Positions 44,922 to 53,690 of a DNA stretch of 64,000 bases are shown in pieces. Below the pieces are notes generated by a model. It was not told the DNA's origin and made no database searches. It was given only the letters and a program-made list of their open reading frames with translations. Positions within the stretch are counted from its first letter, which is position 1. The number at the start of each line of letters is the position of its first letter. Made by a program: the position numbers and the translations under genes. Location of the stretch: assembly GCA_038106185.1 (NCBI GenBank), contig JAYODE010000001.1, positions 62,001-126,000 on the forward strand, given 5' to 3'. Origin of the DNA: UBA4582 sp038106185. GTDB lineage: Bacteria; Pseudomonadota; Gammaproteobacteria; Pseudomonadales; Azotimanducaceae.

Positions 44922-46310
44922 TTACTCCGCCAGGATTTGACGCAAACGCTCGACGAATTGGTGGACCCAGAAAACGCGGTTAGAACCCTTCACCAGAATT
45001 TGTGCATTGGGCTTCAGATTTTGCAACAACCCCAACAGGTCAATATCCGCCGCTCGGTCGACGTGGCCCCAGTATCGTTCACCCAGCAACTGATGATTCC
45101 AGGACCGAAATCCATCTCCGACAGTGATGATGCCATCCAGGCCGTCGCATGCAGCCAGCAAATCGCCATGTAAGACATCTGACGCCGCCCCTAGCTCGAG
45201 CATCTCGCCCAGTATGGCCACCTTTTGTCGGCCCTCACCAGCATTCCTGAGGGCCTGCAGAGCATAAGCCATACTCACCGGATTCGCATTGTAGCTATCA
45301 TCAAACAGGCTCATACCGGCTATTTGGATTTCGTTACCACGGCCGGCGGGCATAGACAGGGTCGGCATGGTCTCCACAGCGGCTTCAAGGTCAGCGCCCA
45401 GCGCCAGAAGGACAGCGAAGCTCGCCAGAGAGGTGAGTACTCGATGTTCACCGCCAGCCCTGAGTCGGTATTGCCAGCTGCGCGCACCGAACGTTACGCG
45501 GACGATTGTATGGTCAGAATAGTAGACCGGCTGACCTCTAACATCCGCTGCTGCAGATAATCCAAAGCGCAAAACCCGGTCCGCAGAAACCCCATTCAAG
45601 TCAAGCGTATCCAGGACCACTAAACTGCCACCCGGCTTCAGGCCCGCACAAATTGAGAGCTTTTCTTGGCGAATAGCATCGATATGCTCAAAATAACCGA
45701 GATGGGCTGGCAGGACATTCAACACCAACGCCACATCCATATTCACCATTTCCGCCAAGGGGCGGATTTCTCCAGGATGATTCATCCCGATTTCAAATAC
45801 TCCGTAAGCGCTGGAGGCTGGCATTCTGGCCAGCGACAGAGGCACACCCCAGTGATTATTAAAACTCCCGGTGGAAGCATGGGTTTGCGCCTGCGCCCTC
45901 AGCAGCTCTTCTATCCATTGACGGGCTGTCGTCTTACCACTGCTACCGGTAATACCAACGACCTGGCCGGTCATTCGTTGCCGCCCGGCACGGCCCAGAG
46001 ACCATAGACCCTCGAGCGTATCAGTCACCAGCAGCTGTGGAATCGCATCTCCCTGATCCCTGGAGACCAGCAGACCCTCAGCGCCGGCTGCAATAGCCGC
46101 TGAGATAAAGTCGTGACCATCTCGCCCGCCACTGCCAGTGCCGCCAAACCGTGGGCCCGGATCACCGGCGAGTGCAATGAACAGATCACCCGGCTTAACC
46201 TGGCGTGAATCAATACAAATACCCTGAATATTCGGCCCTGGTTCGGGCGCAAGGCCACAGGCGCTCACCAGCTGGGACCAGCACCAAAGAGGATCATCGC
46301 CGGCCGTCAC
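44922..46310 (-). CDS. murF: UDP-N-acetylmuramoyl-tripeptide--D-alanyl-D-alanine ligase (MurF)
   Basis: 462 residues, a cytoplasmic Mur ligase adding D-Ala-D-Ala to UDP-MurNAc-tripeptide. Motifs: IDSRQVKPGDLFIAL, the ATP loop GITGSSGKTT, STGSFNNHWGVPLSL, FEIGMNHPGEI, and FDDSYNANPVSM with AGRG before it. It lies outside a dcw cluster: the neighbours are moaA and an acyl-CoA synthetase, so it may be the only copy displaced or a second copy. The start is GTG at 46310, which overlaps the stop of a possible 39-codon upstream frame in GTGA. Confidence 0.93.
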   Translation of the reverse strand: MTAGDDPLWCWSQLVSACGLAPEPGPNIQGICIDSRQVKPGDLFIALAGDPGPRFGGTGSGGRDGHDFISAAIAAGAEGLLVSRDQGDAIPQLLVTDTLEGLWSLGRAGRQRMTGQVVGITGSSGKTTARQWIEELLRAQAQTHASTGSFNNHWGVPLSLARMPASSAYGVFEIGMNHPGEIRPLAEMVNMDVALVLNVLPAHLGYFEHIDAIRQEKLSICAGLKPGGSLVVLDTLDLNGVSADRVLRFGLSAAADVRGQPVYYSDHTIVRVTFGARSWQYRLRAGGEHRVLTSLASFAVLLALGADLEAAVETMPTLSMPAGRGNEIQIAGMSLFDDSYNANPVSMAYALQALRNAGEGRQKVAILGEMLELGAASDVLHGDLLAACDGLDGIITVGDGFRSWNHQLLGERYWGHVDRAADIDLLGLLQNLKPNAQILVKGSNRVFWVHQFVERLRQILAE

Positions 46311-46426
46311 AGGCAGCGCCCTGAGGTTTGGTCATGGCTCATTGCCTTGCAGGTCGGCAGCAAAGTCTCGGTATCCTTAGCAACCTCAAGGTTGACGGAG
46401 AAATCTAGGTCCATCTCAGGATCCAT
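46307..46426 (-). CDS. Possible 39-residue leader peptide before murF
   Basis: ATG at 46426 with GAGG 7 bp upstream opens MDPEMDLDFSVNLEVAK and closes with TGA that overlaps the murF GTG start (GTGA). The murF start itself has only a weak ribosome binding site, so coupling is plausible. No homologue is known to me and the peptide has no signal or domain. Confidence 0.35.
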   Translation of the reverse strand: MDPEMDLDFSVNLEVAKDTETLLPTCKAMSHDQTSGRCL

Positions 46427-46453
46427 GTAACACCTCACGGCAGACTGCCAATT

Positions 46454-48115
46454 CTACTCGCCCACTGCATTCGCGCCTACCACCCGTTCAGCCTCTACCC
46501 TGAGCAAATATTTTTGTACCTTACCGGTGGAGGTCTTGGCCAGAGGTCCAAAAATCACTGTTTTAGGCACCTTGAAGCGAGCCAGACGTTCACGACAATA
46601 CTCGATCACTTCTGCACTCGTCAAAGACTCACCGGGTTTGACAGTGACAAAGGCGCAAGGATGCTCACCCCATTTTTCATCGCTTTTAGCGACCACTGCG
46701 GCCTCGAGTATCTTGGCATGCCGGAACAGGACGTCTTCGATTTCAATACTGGATATATTCTCACCACCACTGATAATGATGTCCTTCGAGCGATCTTTGA
46801 TCTGGATGTAACCATCGGGATGACAAACTGCCAGGTCCCCTGAGTGAAACCATCCGCCCTCAAACGCCGCTTGAGTCGCACTAGGATTCTTCAAATAACC
46901 CTTCATGACTATGTTTCCGCACATAAATATCTCGCCTTGCGTGGTCCCATCCCAAGGCACAGGCAGAAGCGTCTCCGGGTCTGCCACCATGACGCTGCCA
47001 CCTAATATCGACACTATGCCCTGGCGCGCCTTCAATGCCGCTTGTTCATCAGCTGGCAAATGGTTCCACTCCTCTCGCCAGGCAGAAACAATGATAGGGC
47101 CATAGGTTTCCGTCAATCCGTAGACATGAATCACTTCAAACCCGAGCTTTTCCATGCCCTGTATTACCGCGGCCGGTGGCGCTGCACCCGCTGTCATCAC
47201 CTTGATATTGTAATCGGTGGTTGGGCGATTGATACCCTGACGAATATCATCCGGCGCGTTGAGCAGTGTATTTAACACGACTGGCGCACCACAAAAATGT
47301 GTGACGCCCTGTTGTCGAAAAGCGTCAAACACGGCCTGCTCCCGCACATGCCGCAGGCATACCGTGGTCCCCACCGTTGCTGCGAGGGTCCAGGGGAAAC
47401 ACCAGCCATTGCAATGGAACATGGGCAAGGTCCAAAGATATCTTGGATGCAGTCCCATCTCCCAGGTTAATGCATTGTTCGTCGCATTCAGATAAGCGCC
47501 TCGATGGTGAAACACCACACCCTTAGGATTACCTGTCGTTCCGGAGGTATAGTTGAGAGAAATGGCGTCCCATTCATCGGCGGGCATCTGCCACTGGTAC
47601 TCAGCATCACCACTTGCCAGCAAATCATCAAAGCTCATGGCACCAATGCGTTCACCGCCTTCATACAGCGGATCATCGACATCGATCACGAGAATTTCTC
47701 GTTCAACCAAAAGCAAGGCCGCTTTGACAACCGTTGAAAATTCTCTATCGGTAAACAATACCTGGGCTTCCGCGTGCTCAAGAATAAAAGCCACTGTGGC
47801 AGCATCGAGCCTGGTATTGATCGCATTCAATACCGCACCCGTCATGGGCACAAAAAAGTGCGCCTCAAACATCTCGGGAATATTCGGCAACATCACCGCC
47901 ACTGTTGCGCCTACACCAATCCCACGCTGAGCCAAAGCAGAGGCCATGGTGACACACCGTCGATACATCTGACCCCAACTGCGCTCTAGATCGCCGTGGA
48001 CCGTTGCCGGGGCATCAGGGTATAGACTCGCGGCGCGAACAAAAAAACTCAAGGGCGACAAGGGTGTGTAATTGGCTGGATTCTTATCCAGCGACATTTG
48101 ATAAATATTGTCCAT
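46454..48115 (-). CDS. Acyl-CoA synthetase (AMP-binding)
   Basis: 553 residues of the adenylate-forming superfamily, activating fatty or other carboxylic acids to CoA thioesters. The P-loop is YTSGTTGNPKGV, then YGLTETYGP, GEIFMCGNIVMKGYLKN, the hinge HSGDLAVCHPDGYIQIKDRSKDIIISGGENIS (fragments of one block) and the catalytic Lys in KTSTGKVQKYLL. It resembles AlkK/DmdB-type ligases for medium-chain or methylmercaptopropionate-like acids rather than FadD. With ETF, HMG-CoA lyase and the crotonase gene it fits acyl-CoA metabolism, though not in one operon. Confidence 0.93.
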   Translation of the reverse strand: MDNIYQMSLDKNPANYTPLSPLSFFVRAASLYPDAPATVHGDLERSWGQMYRRCVTMASALAQRGIGVGATVAVMLPNIPEMFEAHFFVPMTGAVLNAINTRLDAATVAFILEHAEAQVLFTDREFSTVVKAALLLVEREILVIDVDDPLYEGGERIGAMSFDDLLASGDAEYQWQMPADEWDAISLNYTSGTTGNPKGVVFHHRGAYLNATNNALTWEMGLHPRYLWTLPMFHCNGWCFPWTLAATVGTTVCLRHVREQAVFDAFRQQGVTHFCGAPVVLNTLLNAPDDIRQGINRPTTDYNIKVMTAGAAPPAAVIQGMEKLGFEVIHVYGLTETYGPIIVSAWREEWNHLPADEQAALKARQGIVSILGGSVMVADPETLLPVPWDGTTQGEIFMCGNIVMKGYLKNPSATQAAFEGGWFHSGDLAVCHPDGYIQIKDRSKDIIISGGENISSIEIEDVLFRHAKILEAAVVAKSDEKWGEHPCAFVTVKPGESLTSAEVIEYCRERLARFKVPKTVIFGPLAKTSTGKVQKYLLRVEAERVVGANAVGE

Positions 48116-48487
48116 AGAAACCCTAGCCTCGACCTGTGCGCTGTATGTTAGTCATCCTATTGCTCACTCAATTTGCTCACTCAATTTGCTCACTCAATTC
48201 GCTCAAACAATTTGCTCAATCAATTTGCTCAATCAATCCCGCGACCCGCACACAATGATTGAGTCGCAATACGCTGATGCTAACGCAGCTCCACTAATTT
48301 TGCAGCACGGGAACGCTACCTGTCGGCCGAGTACATCACCGGACAATGAGAAAATCCAGGTATTCTGACACGCCAGCCAGAGTTAACCATTGATCTGACT
48401 TGATGATTGTCTGGCCTATGGCGATCGCTGTCGCTTCCTGGTCTGTGCTAGACTTGCCCCTTACCTAGGGATCAAGGGTTTCAGTCA
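48116..48487. other. Intergenic region between acyl-CoA synthetase and sppA
   Basis: 372 bp, divergent, with a 13-bp array near the synthetase start and no gene. Promoters for both directions should be here; no clear -35/-10 pair was found. Confidence 0.5.
48160..48237. repeat. 13-bp tandem repeat, 6 copies
   Basis: Unit TTGCTCACTCAAT three times, TCGCTCAAACAAT once, then TTGCTCAATCAAT twice. The blocks of shared variants point to stepwise duplication. It lies about 45 bp upstream of the acyl-CoA synthetase start. Confidence 0.95.
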
Positions 48488-50332
48488 ATGAGACGATTGT
48501 TAAAGGGCATCTGGAATAGCATCACCGCGTTAAAGAACGCGATAGGTAACCTGTTGTTTCTGGGTCTCCTCATCATTTTGGCCATAGCTCTATTCAGCCG
48601 AACTGACCAAGTATTTATCCCTGATAGCGCGGCTCTGGTGATAGATCCTACAGGTGCGATTGTGGAGCAACGCCAGGCCATTGACCCCTTTGCGGGTTTC
48701 ATCGGCAGCGACGAGGCGGAAACCGAAACTCTGCTCGCTGACCTGACGGAAGCAATCAACACTGCCAGCACAGATCCTCGGATTAAGATTCTGGTCCTGA
48801 AGTTAGATAGCATGCGTGAAGTCAGCATGAGCCAGCTGCAGACGCTCGGCGATGCGCTGAATGATTTTAGTGCCTCCGGCAAGGAGATCTATGTCTTTGC
48901 CGATAGCTACACCCAAAATCAATATTACCTGGCCGCACATGCTGATCACCTGTATCTGAACGACCAAAGTCTACAGGTATTTGGCGGCGTATTTCTGACC
49001 GGCCTGGGTGTCTATCCGACCTACTTCAAGTCGGCACTGGATAAACTCAAGGTCCAGGTCCATGTCTTCAAGGCGGGCAGCTATAAAGGCGCTGTCGAAC
49101 CCTTTTCGAGAGACGACATGTCTGAAGACGCGCGGCAGGCTAATCTTGGCTGGATTCAGGTTGTGTGGAATGAGTACCTGGAGCGCGTCGCCAGCCTGCG
49201 CCAGATCGATAAAAACCAGCTTAATGATTACATAGATCACTATGCCCAGCTGCTTGAAGACACCAATCGTGATGCGGGGGCCCTAGCCATAGAACAGGGA
49301 CTCGTCGACGAACTCCTGAGCCGCCAACAATGGCTTGCCAAACTCCAGGAGCAGGTCGGCAGCGAGGACAATGACTTTCAACAAGTCAATTATCGCGACT
49401 ATCTGCTGGCAGCAAGGCTCCAGATTAAGGGAATCAACCCGGGCGCCAGGAAGGTCGCAGTGATCACCGCCAAGGGCACCATCTACGATGGCGAGCAGCC
49501 AGCTGGCAGTATCGGCAGCGAATCGATCTCAGCTTTGATCAAGCAGGCACGAGAAGACCACAACGTTAAAGCCTTGGTGGTTCGTATCGACAGCCCGGGA
49601 GGTAGCGCAACTGCAGCTGAGCGAATTCGCTACGAATTGGAACTGACTCAGCAGGCAGGTAAGCCAGTGGTGATCTCGATGGCGTCCTACGCTGCTTCTG
49701 GCGGCTACTGGATATCGGCTACCGCCAATCAGGTATTTGCTTCCGCAACCACGATTACCGGTTCTATCGGCACTTTCTTACTTTTCCCAACTTTTAACCA
49801 AAGTCTTGCAGAAATAGGCGTTTATTCTGATGGCGTCGGTACCAACTCGCTCAGTGGCGCCCTTAATCCGCTCCAGAGTCTCAATCCGGCACTGCAGCAG
49901 ATACTTGATATCGCCATCAACAATACCTACCAGCAATTCCTGTCACTGGTTGCCCGCGGCCGCAATATGACTCCCGCAGCCGTCGATCAAATTGCCCAGG
50001 GGCGTGTCTGGGCAGGGACTACGGCGTTAGACCTGGGACTGGTTGATGCTATCGGCGGTCTGAATGAGGCTATTGACTCAGCAGCGAGCCTCGCTGGCGT
50101 CGACGAGTTTGAAGTTATTTATCTGGAGAAACAATTAACGCCAAGGGAGCGCCTGATCAGTGAGTTACTCAGAGGCAGTAACGACGTGGCCGCTTATCTG
50201 CTTGACACAGGATTCGGCAGTGATTTGCGTCTGAGCTTGATCAGGCAGTTACGCGCTGACATTGATGATCTCCTGAAGATGAGCCGCGAGCCAGGCATCT
50301 ATCTGCAATGTCTCGTCTGCCGTCCTGGCTAA
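48488..50332 (+). CDS. sppA: Signal peptide peptidase SppA (67-kDa type)
   Basis: 614 residues with one N-terminal membrane helix (NLLFLGLLIILAIALF) and two ClpP-like S49 halves, as in E. coli SppA. The general base lysine is Lys200 in KAGSYKGAVEPF in the first half; the nucleophile Ser lies in SMASYAASGGYWIS in the second half. It degrades cleaved signal peptides at the inner membrane. Start ATG at 48488. It is divergent from the acyl-CoA synthetase. Confidence 0.95.
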   Translation: MRRLLKGIWNSITALKNAIGNLLFLGLLIILAIALFSRTDQVFIPDSAALVIDPTGAIVEQRQAIDPFAGFIGSDEAETETLLADLTEAINTASTDPRIKILVLKLDSMREVSMSQLQTLGDALNDFSASGKEIYVFADSYTQNQYYLAAHADHLYLNDQSLQVFGGVFLTGLGVYPTYFKSALDKLKVQVHVFKAGSYKGAVEPFSRDDMSEDARQANLGWIQVVWNEYLERVASLRQIDKNQLNDYIDHYAQLLEDTNRDAGALAIEQGLVDELLSRQQWLAKLQEQVGSEDNDFQQVNYRDYLLAARLQIKGINPGARKVAVITAKGTIYDGEQPAGSIGSESISALIKQAREDHNVKALVVRIDSPGGSATAAERIRYELELTQQAGKPVVISMASYAASGGYWISATANQVFASATTITGSIGTFLLFPTFNQSLAEIGVYSDGVGTNSLSGALNPLQSLNPALQQILDIAINNTYQQFLSLVARGRNMTPAAVDQIAQGRVWAGTTALDLGLVDAIGGLNEAIDSAASLAGVDEFEVIYLEKQLTPRERLISELLRGSNDVAAYLLDTGFGSDLRLSLIRQLRADIDDLLKMSREPGIYLQCLVCRPG

Positions 50333-50469
50333 ACAGAGACCGGCCGTGGGCTGAGGACACTCTGCTGAATCTCGCACCACAACAGGCGCTCACCCCCGCC
50401 TGTTCAGCTTCGATTCATTCAGTGCCTGCTAGTCTATTCCCTGGTATCAGCTCACAGTGGAGTTAAGCT

Positions 50470-51285
50470 ATGTCAGTCATCCAACTTGGTTTATTTGGGC
50501 TCGTGATCTCGCTTAGCATAATGTCGAGCCATGCTGAGGAATTCCTTGAGACTCCAACTATCACTTACCTGCAGGCACCTTCAAGGGATCAGATCGATCA
50601 CTGCCACTTTGATCAAGCCCATAGACACGATCATTGCTATATTCAGAATGAGGTTCATGCCTGCGACTTGGTAATGCCGTCCAGCCCGGTCGTGGTCTAT
50701 GTTCAACCTATGACCCATGTGATTCACGCTCACAGTCGTTATGTTTCGCGCGGCACGGACGCTGTCTATTTTACACGCCTCGAACTCGGTAACAGGGGTT
50801 ATTCGACCTACTTCCATAATACCCGGCGACATTCCGCCAGCCACTCTTCTGGCAGACGGCACTCCAAATTCGACAGACCGCACCACCGAGAGTCTCGCGC
50901 CAGACACTCGGCTAACGCCAAGCCTTATCATCAGAGGCATGACTCAGCAGAGCAGGACGAAACTGAGGGGCCTGCTCGTTGGCATCATCGAAGCGAGAGC
51001 GATCAAGACGCCACGCCAAATGCCTTCGACAAAGTAGCTATTGATATTGACACTTATGATGTTGCTGATGTTGGAACTAATATTGGAAGAAGTGTTGAAA
51101 GAAGTGTTGAAAGAAGTGTTGAAAGAAATGTTGAGACTGATGGTGATATTGGCGCTGATGTTGATACAGATGCGACCTCGCCGGCGACTTCAAACCGTCG
51201 ACGACGAGGTCACGATGAGCAATTTCAGAGCCGCAGGCAGGGTAAAGAAAGACAAAGACATGGCTTGCAACACAGGGACCCCTGA
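50470..51285 (+). CDS. Secreted histidine-rich protein of unknown function
   Basis: 271 residues. The N-terminal VIQLGLFGLVISLSIMSSHA is a signal peptide probably cut before EEF. The mature chain begins with a Cys/His cluster (QIDHCHFDQAHRHDHC) and has His throughout, 24 in all, with three Cys. A run of SVER repeats (about 207-218) is encoded by a 12-bp in-frame array, then acidic and basic ends follow (GDIGADVDTDAT, then NRRRRGHDEQ). Metal binding in the periplasm is plausible but unproven. No family recognised. It ends 8 bp from the convergent helicase gene. Confidence 0.6.
   Translation: MSVIQLGLFGLVISLSIMSSHAEEFLETPTITYLQAPSRDQIDHCHFDQAHRHDHCYIQNEVHACDLVMPSSPVVVYVQPMTHVIHAHSRYVSRGTDAVYFTRLELGNRGYSTYFHNTRRHSASHSSGRRHSKFDRPHHRESRARHSANAKPYHQRHDSAEQDETEGPARWHHRSESDQDATPNAFDKVAIDIDTYDVADVGTNIGRSVERSVERSVERNVETDGDIGADVDTDATSPATSNRRRRGHDEQFQSRRQGKERQRHGLQHRDP
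51088..51135. repeat. 12-bp in-frame tandem repeat inside the His-rich gene, 4 copies
   Basis: AGAAGTGTTGAA three times perfect, then AGAAATGTTGAG. The unit is a multiple of three and yields repeated Ser-Val-Glu-Arg. Confidence 0.9.
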
Positions 51286-51293
51286 GGTCAACC

Positions 51294-53690
51294 TTAGGAA
51301 CGCGGCATCTTATCCTCAAGCGCCCAAAATTCAGCCAGCGCATTGGCCAGATTTTCACGGTTGCGGTTCAACTTGACCTGCCACTGGCTGGGCATCAAGC
51401 GCCGATAGCGTGACTCATTGAAGCGATTATCGATGAGACAAATCACTCCTCGATCAGTTTCGCTTCGAATAACTCGACCAGCAGTTTGCAGCACGCGATT
51501 CATACCTGGGTATTGATAGGCAAACTCGAAGCCCTGCCCTGGCTGGCCCGTCGCCTCAAAATAATTCCGAATCACGTCGCGCTCAACACCAAGCTGAGGC
51601 AGTCCTACACCAGCAATTATGACCCCTATCAATCTGCGTCCTTTCAGGTCAATCCCTTCACCGAAGATACCACCCAGTACGGCAAAACCAACAAGTGTTG
51701 TATCTTCCTCCAACTCAAAGCGATCGAGAAATGCGTCGCGGGCGTCTTCATCCATCGCCGGTGTTTGAGACACACAGTTCATATTTGGATAACGTTCTAA
51801 AAATTTATCCTGAACCTCGCGAAGGTAAGCAAAGGACGGGAAAAACACCATATAGTGCCCAGCGCGCTGGGCAACGACTGTTGCTATGGTGTCAGCCAAC
51901 GCATATAGGCTGTTACCGCGATCTCGGTAAGTCGTCGAGATGTAGCTTGTCGCGAATACGCCGAGATTATTCGGATCAAATGGCGAATCGATTTGATACC
52001 AGTTAGCATCTTCAGCGATACCCATTAATGTTCGAAAGTAAGCCTGTGGCATCAACGTCGCCGAAAATGCCACTGTCGTATTGACCCGACCTAATCCCTC
52101 AGCAAGCCCTGGCCCAGGATTCACATTAAACAGTTTCAGGGCCACACCCTGCGGACGGTCCATGAGCAGGCAAACATAGTGATGATCAAATGATTCGGCA
52201 ATTCGAATAAAACGCAGACTGTCAAAATACAGGCTCAGCAGCCGCTCACTAAAGTCCGCCGCAACATTCTGCTGCAGCCAGTCCTCAGCGAGCGTCGTGA
52301 ATTTTCGAACCGCTAACACCAGTCGTTGGGGCAACTCTGAAATAACCGCAGAACCGGTTTGTGCAAAGCCCGCCGAGTCTATTTTCAGCAGCTTGACGAA
52401 TTGCGCATTAACTGCGGCCAGACTACGGCCGATCTGCGGTAACTCCTTGTGTAATTGTCGTCTAAGATCCAGATAGGCATTTTTGTCAATTTCAGCGGAG
52501 AACATCTCTCGCCCTCGATCGACAAGGTTATGGGCCTCATCTACCAACACGGCGTAAGGATTTTTCGGACCATCAAAATAGCGGCGCAGATAAACCGCAG
52601 GATCAAAAACATAGTTATAGTCACAGATCACCACATCGGCGATAAGCGATAAATCCAACTCCAACTCAAACGGACAAACCTGATGCTCACGTGCCTTTGC
52701 TTCGATTAACTCTCGAGTGAGCGCGCGGTTTTCCTGTAACATTTGCGTCAAAACACCACCAATTTTGTCGTAGTAGCCAACGGCATATTGACAGTGCTCG
52801 GCATCACAGGGCGCACCAGGAGTAAAACAGATCTTGCTTTTAGCCGTCAATGTGATGTCACGCAGCTGCAGTCCTTGTTGACGCATGTCTTCGACCGCAC
52901 GACCTGCCATATTCTGACCAGAGGTCTTTGCCGAAAGAAAAAATAATTTATCGAACTGCCCCGTCGGTAGCGCTTTGATCGCAGGAAACATTGCCGCCAT
53001 AGTTTTACCAATACCCGTTGGCGCTTGCAGGATCAGCTGACGACTTGCCTGCATTGCCCGAAAGACGCTGACCGCCATATCTCGCTGACCTTGGCGATAT
53101 TCACTGTAGGGAAACTGCATCTGAGCAATAGATTGATCGCGACAGGATTGCCAGGCAGCGACGCCGGTTAAGAACGTCATCTGCCGCACTAACAACAGCC
53201 GATAGTAGTCACCTAACTCGCCAACCGTCAGGTTCTCGGTGAGAAGATATTCTGAATCATCATCCAATTGCAGATAGCACAAGCGCACCTGCATCGTATC
53301 GTTTGGGTTTAAGTCATGGTCTTTAGCGATTAAGTAGGCATATATTTTTGCCTGTCCCCAGTGTAGCCGTTGAAGGTTTTCTGGAAGTCTTGCCGGGTCG
53401 GCTCTGACAGTTTTAATCTCTTCTATGAGCATAGGCTTCAGATCGGGGTAGTAGCCATCAACCCTGCCACTGACTTCAAGCAGCATACCCTGCTCCATCA
53501 CCAGGTCTGAGACTCGCTTTTCAGCCACATAGTCACTCCCCCTTGCCTTCTGCACTCGCTGATGTCCACGTATACCGGCAAGTGCAGAGCTGCGGGCAGA
53601 GAAGCGAAAGTTAATATCGCCACTTCGCTCGGTTTGCTCAACCAGCTCGCGCACAGATATCTTGAAGCGCTTCGGTTGAACTACTGCCAT
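51294..53690 (-). CDS. XPD/DinG-like Fe-S helicase with N-terminal PD-(D/E)XK nuclease domain
   Basis: 798 residues. The N-terminus carries a RecB/Cas4-like nuclease pattern: His43, GRVDG (Asp78), EEIKT (Glu91, Lys93) and QAKIY (Gln113, Tyr117). The helicase follows with Walker A APTGIGKT (223-230), four cysteines of a likely 4Fe-4S cluster (Cys288, Cys295, Cys300, Cys339) and Walker B VDEAH (383-387). The C-terminal half has GFAVLGGIFGEGIDLKG and QTAGRVIRSETDRGV. This is a 5'-3' DNA helicase architecture of the XPD/DinG group, cytoplasmic, for repair. Its ATG overlaps the FAN1 gene by 10 bp, and both share an upstream LexA-type site. Confidence 0.9.
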   Translation of the reverse strand: MAVVQPKRFKISVRELVEQTERSGDINFRFSARSSALAGIRGHQRVQKARGSDYVAEKRVSDLVMEQGMLLEVSGRVDGYYPDLKPMLIEEIKTVRADPARLPENLQRLHWGQAKIYAYLIAKDHDLNPNDTMQVRLCYLQLDDDSEYLLTENLTVGELGDYYRLLLVRQMTFLTGVAAWQSCRDQSIAQMQFPYSEYRQGQRDMAVSVFRAMQASRQLILQAPTGIGKTMAAMFPAIKALPTGQFDKLFFLSAKTSGQNMAGRAVEDMRQQGLQLRDITLTAKSKICFTPGAPCDAEHCQYAVGYYDKIGGVLTQMLQENRALTRELIEAKAREHQVCPFELELDLSLIADVVICDYNYVFDPAVYLRRYFDGPKNPYAVLVDEAHNLVDRGREMFSAEIDKNAYLDLRRQLHKELPQIGRSLAAVNAQFVKLLKIDSAGFAQTGSAVISELPQRLVLAVRKFTTLAEDWLQQNVAADFSERLLSLYFDSLRFIRIAESFDHHYVCLLMDRPQGVALKLFNVNPGPGLAEGLGRVNTTVAFSATLMPQAYFRTLMGIAEDANWYQIDSPFDPNNLGVFATSYISTTYRDRGNSLYALADTIATVVAQRAGHYMVFFPSFAYLREVQDKFLERYPNMNCVSQTPAMDEDARDAFLDRFELEEDTTLVGFAVLGGIFGEGIDLKGRRLIGVIIAGVGLPQLGVERDVIRNYFEATGQPGQGFEFAYQYPGMNRVLQTAGRVIRSETDRGVICLIDNRFNESRYRRLMPSQWQVKLNRNRENLANALAEFWALEDKMPRS

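Noticed and set aside
51041..51376. Frame overlapping the His-rich gene with Leu/Glu repeats
   Set aside because: It runs in another frame over the 12-bp array and into the convergent helicase; the His-rich frame has the signal peptide.
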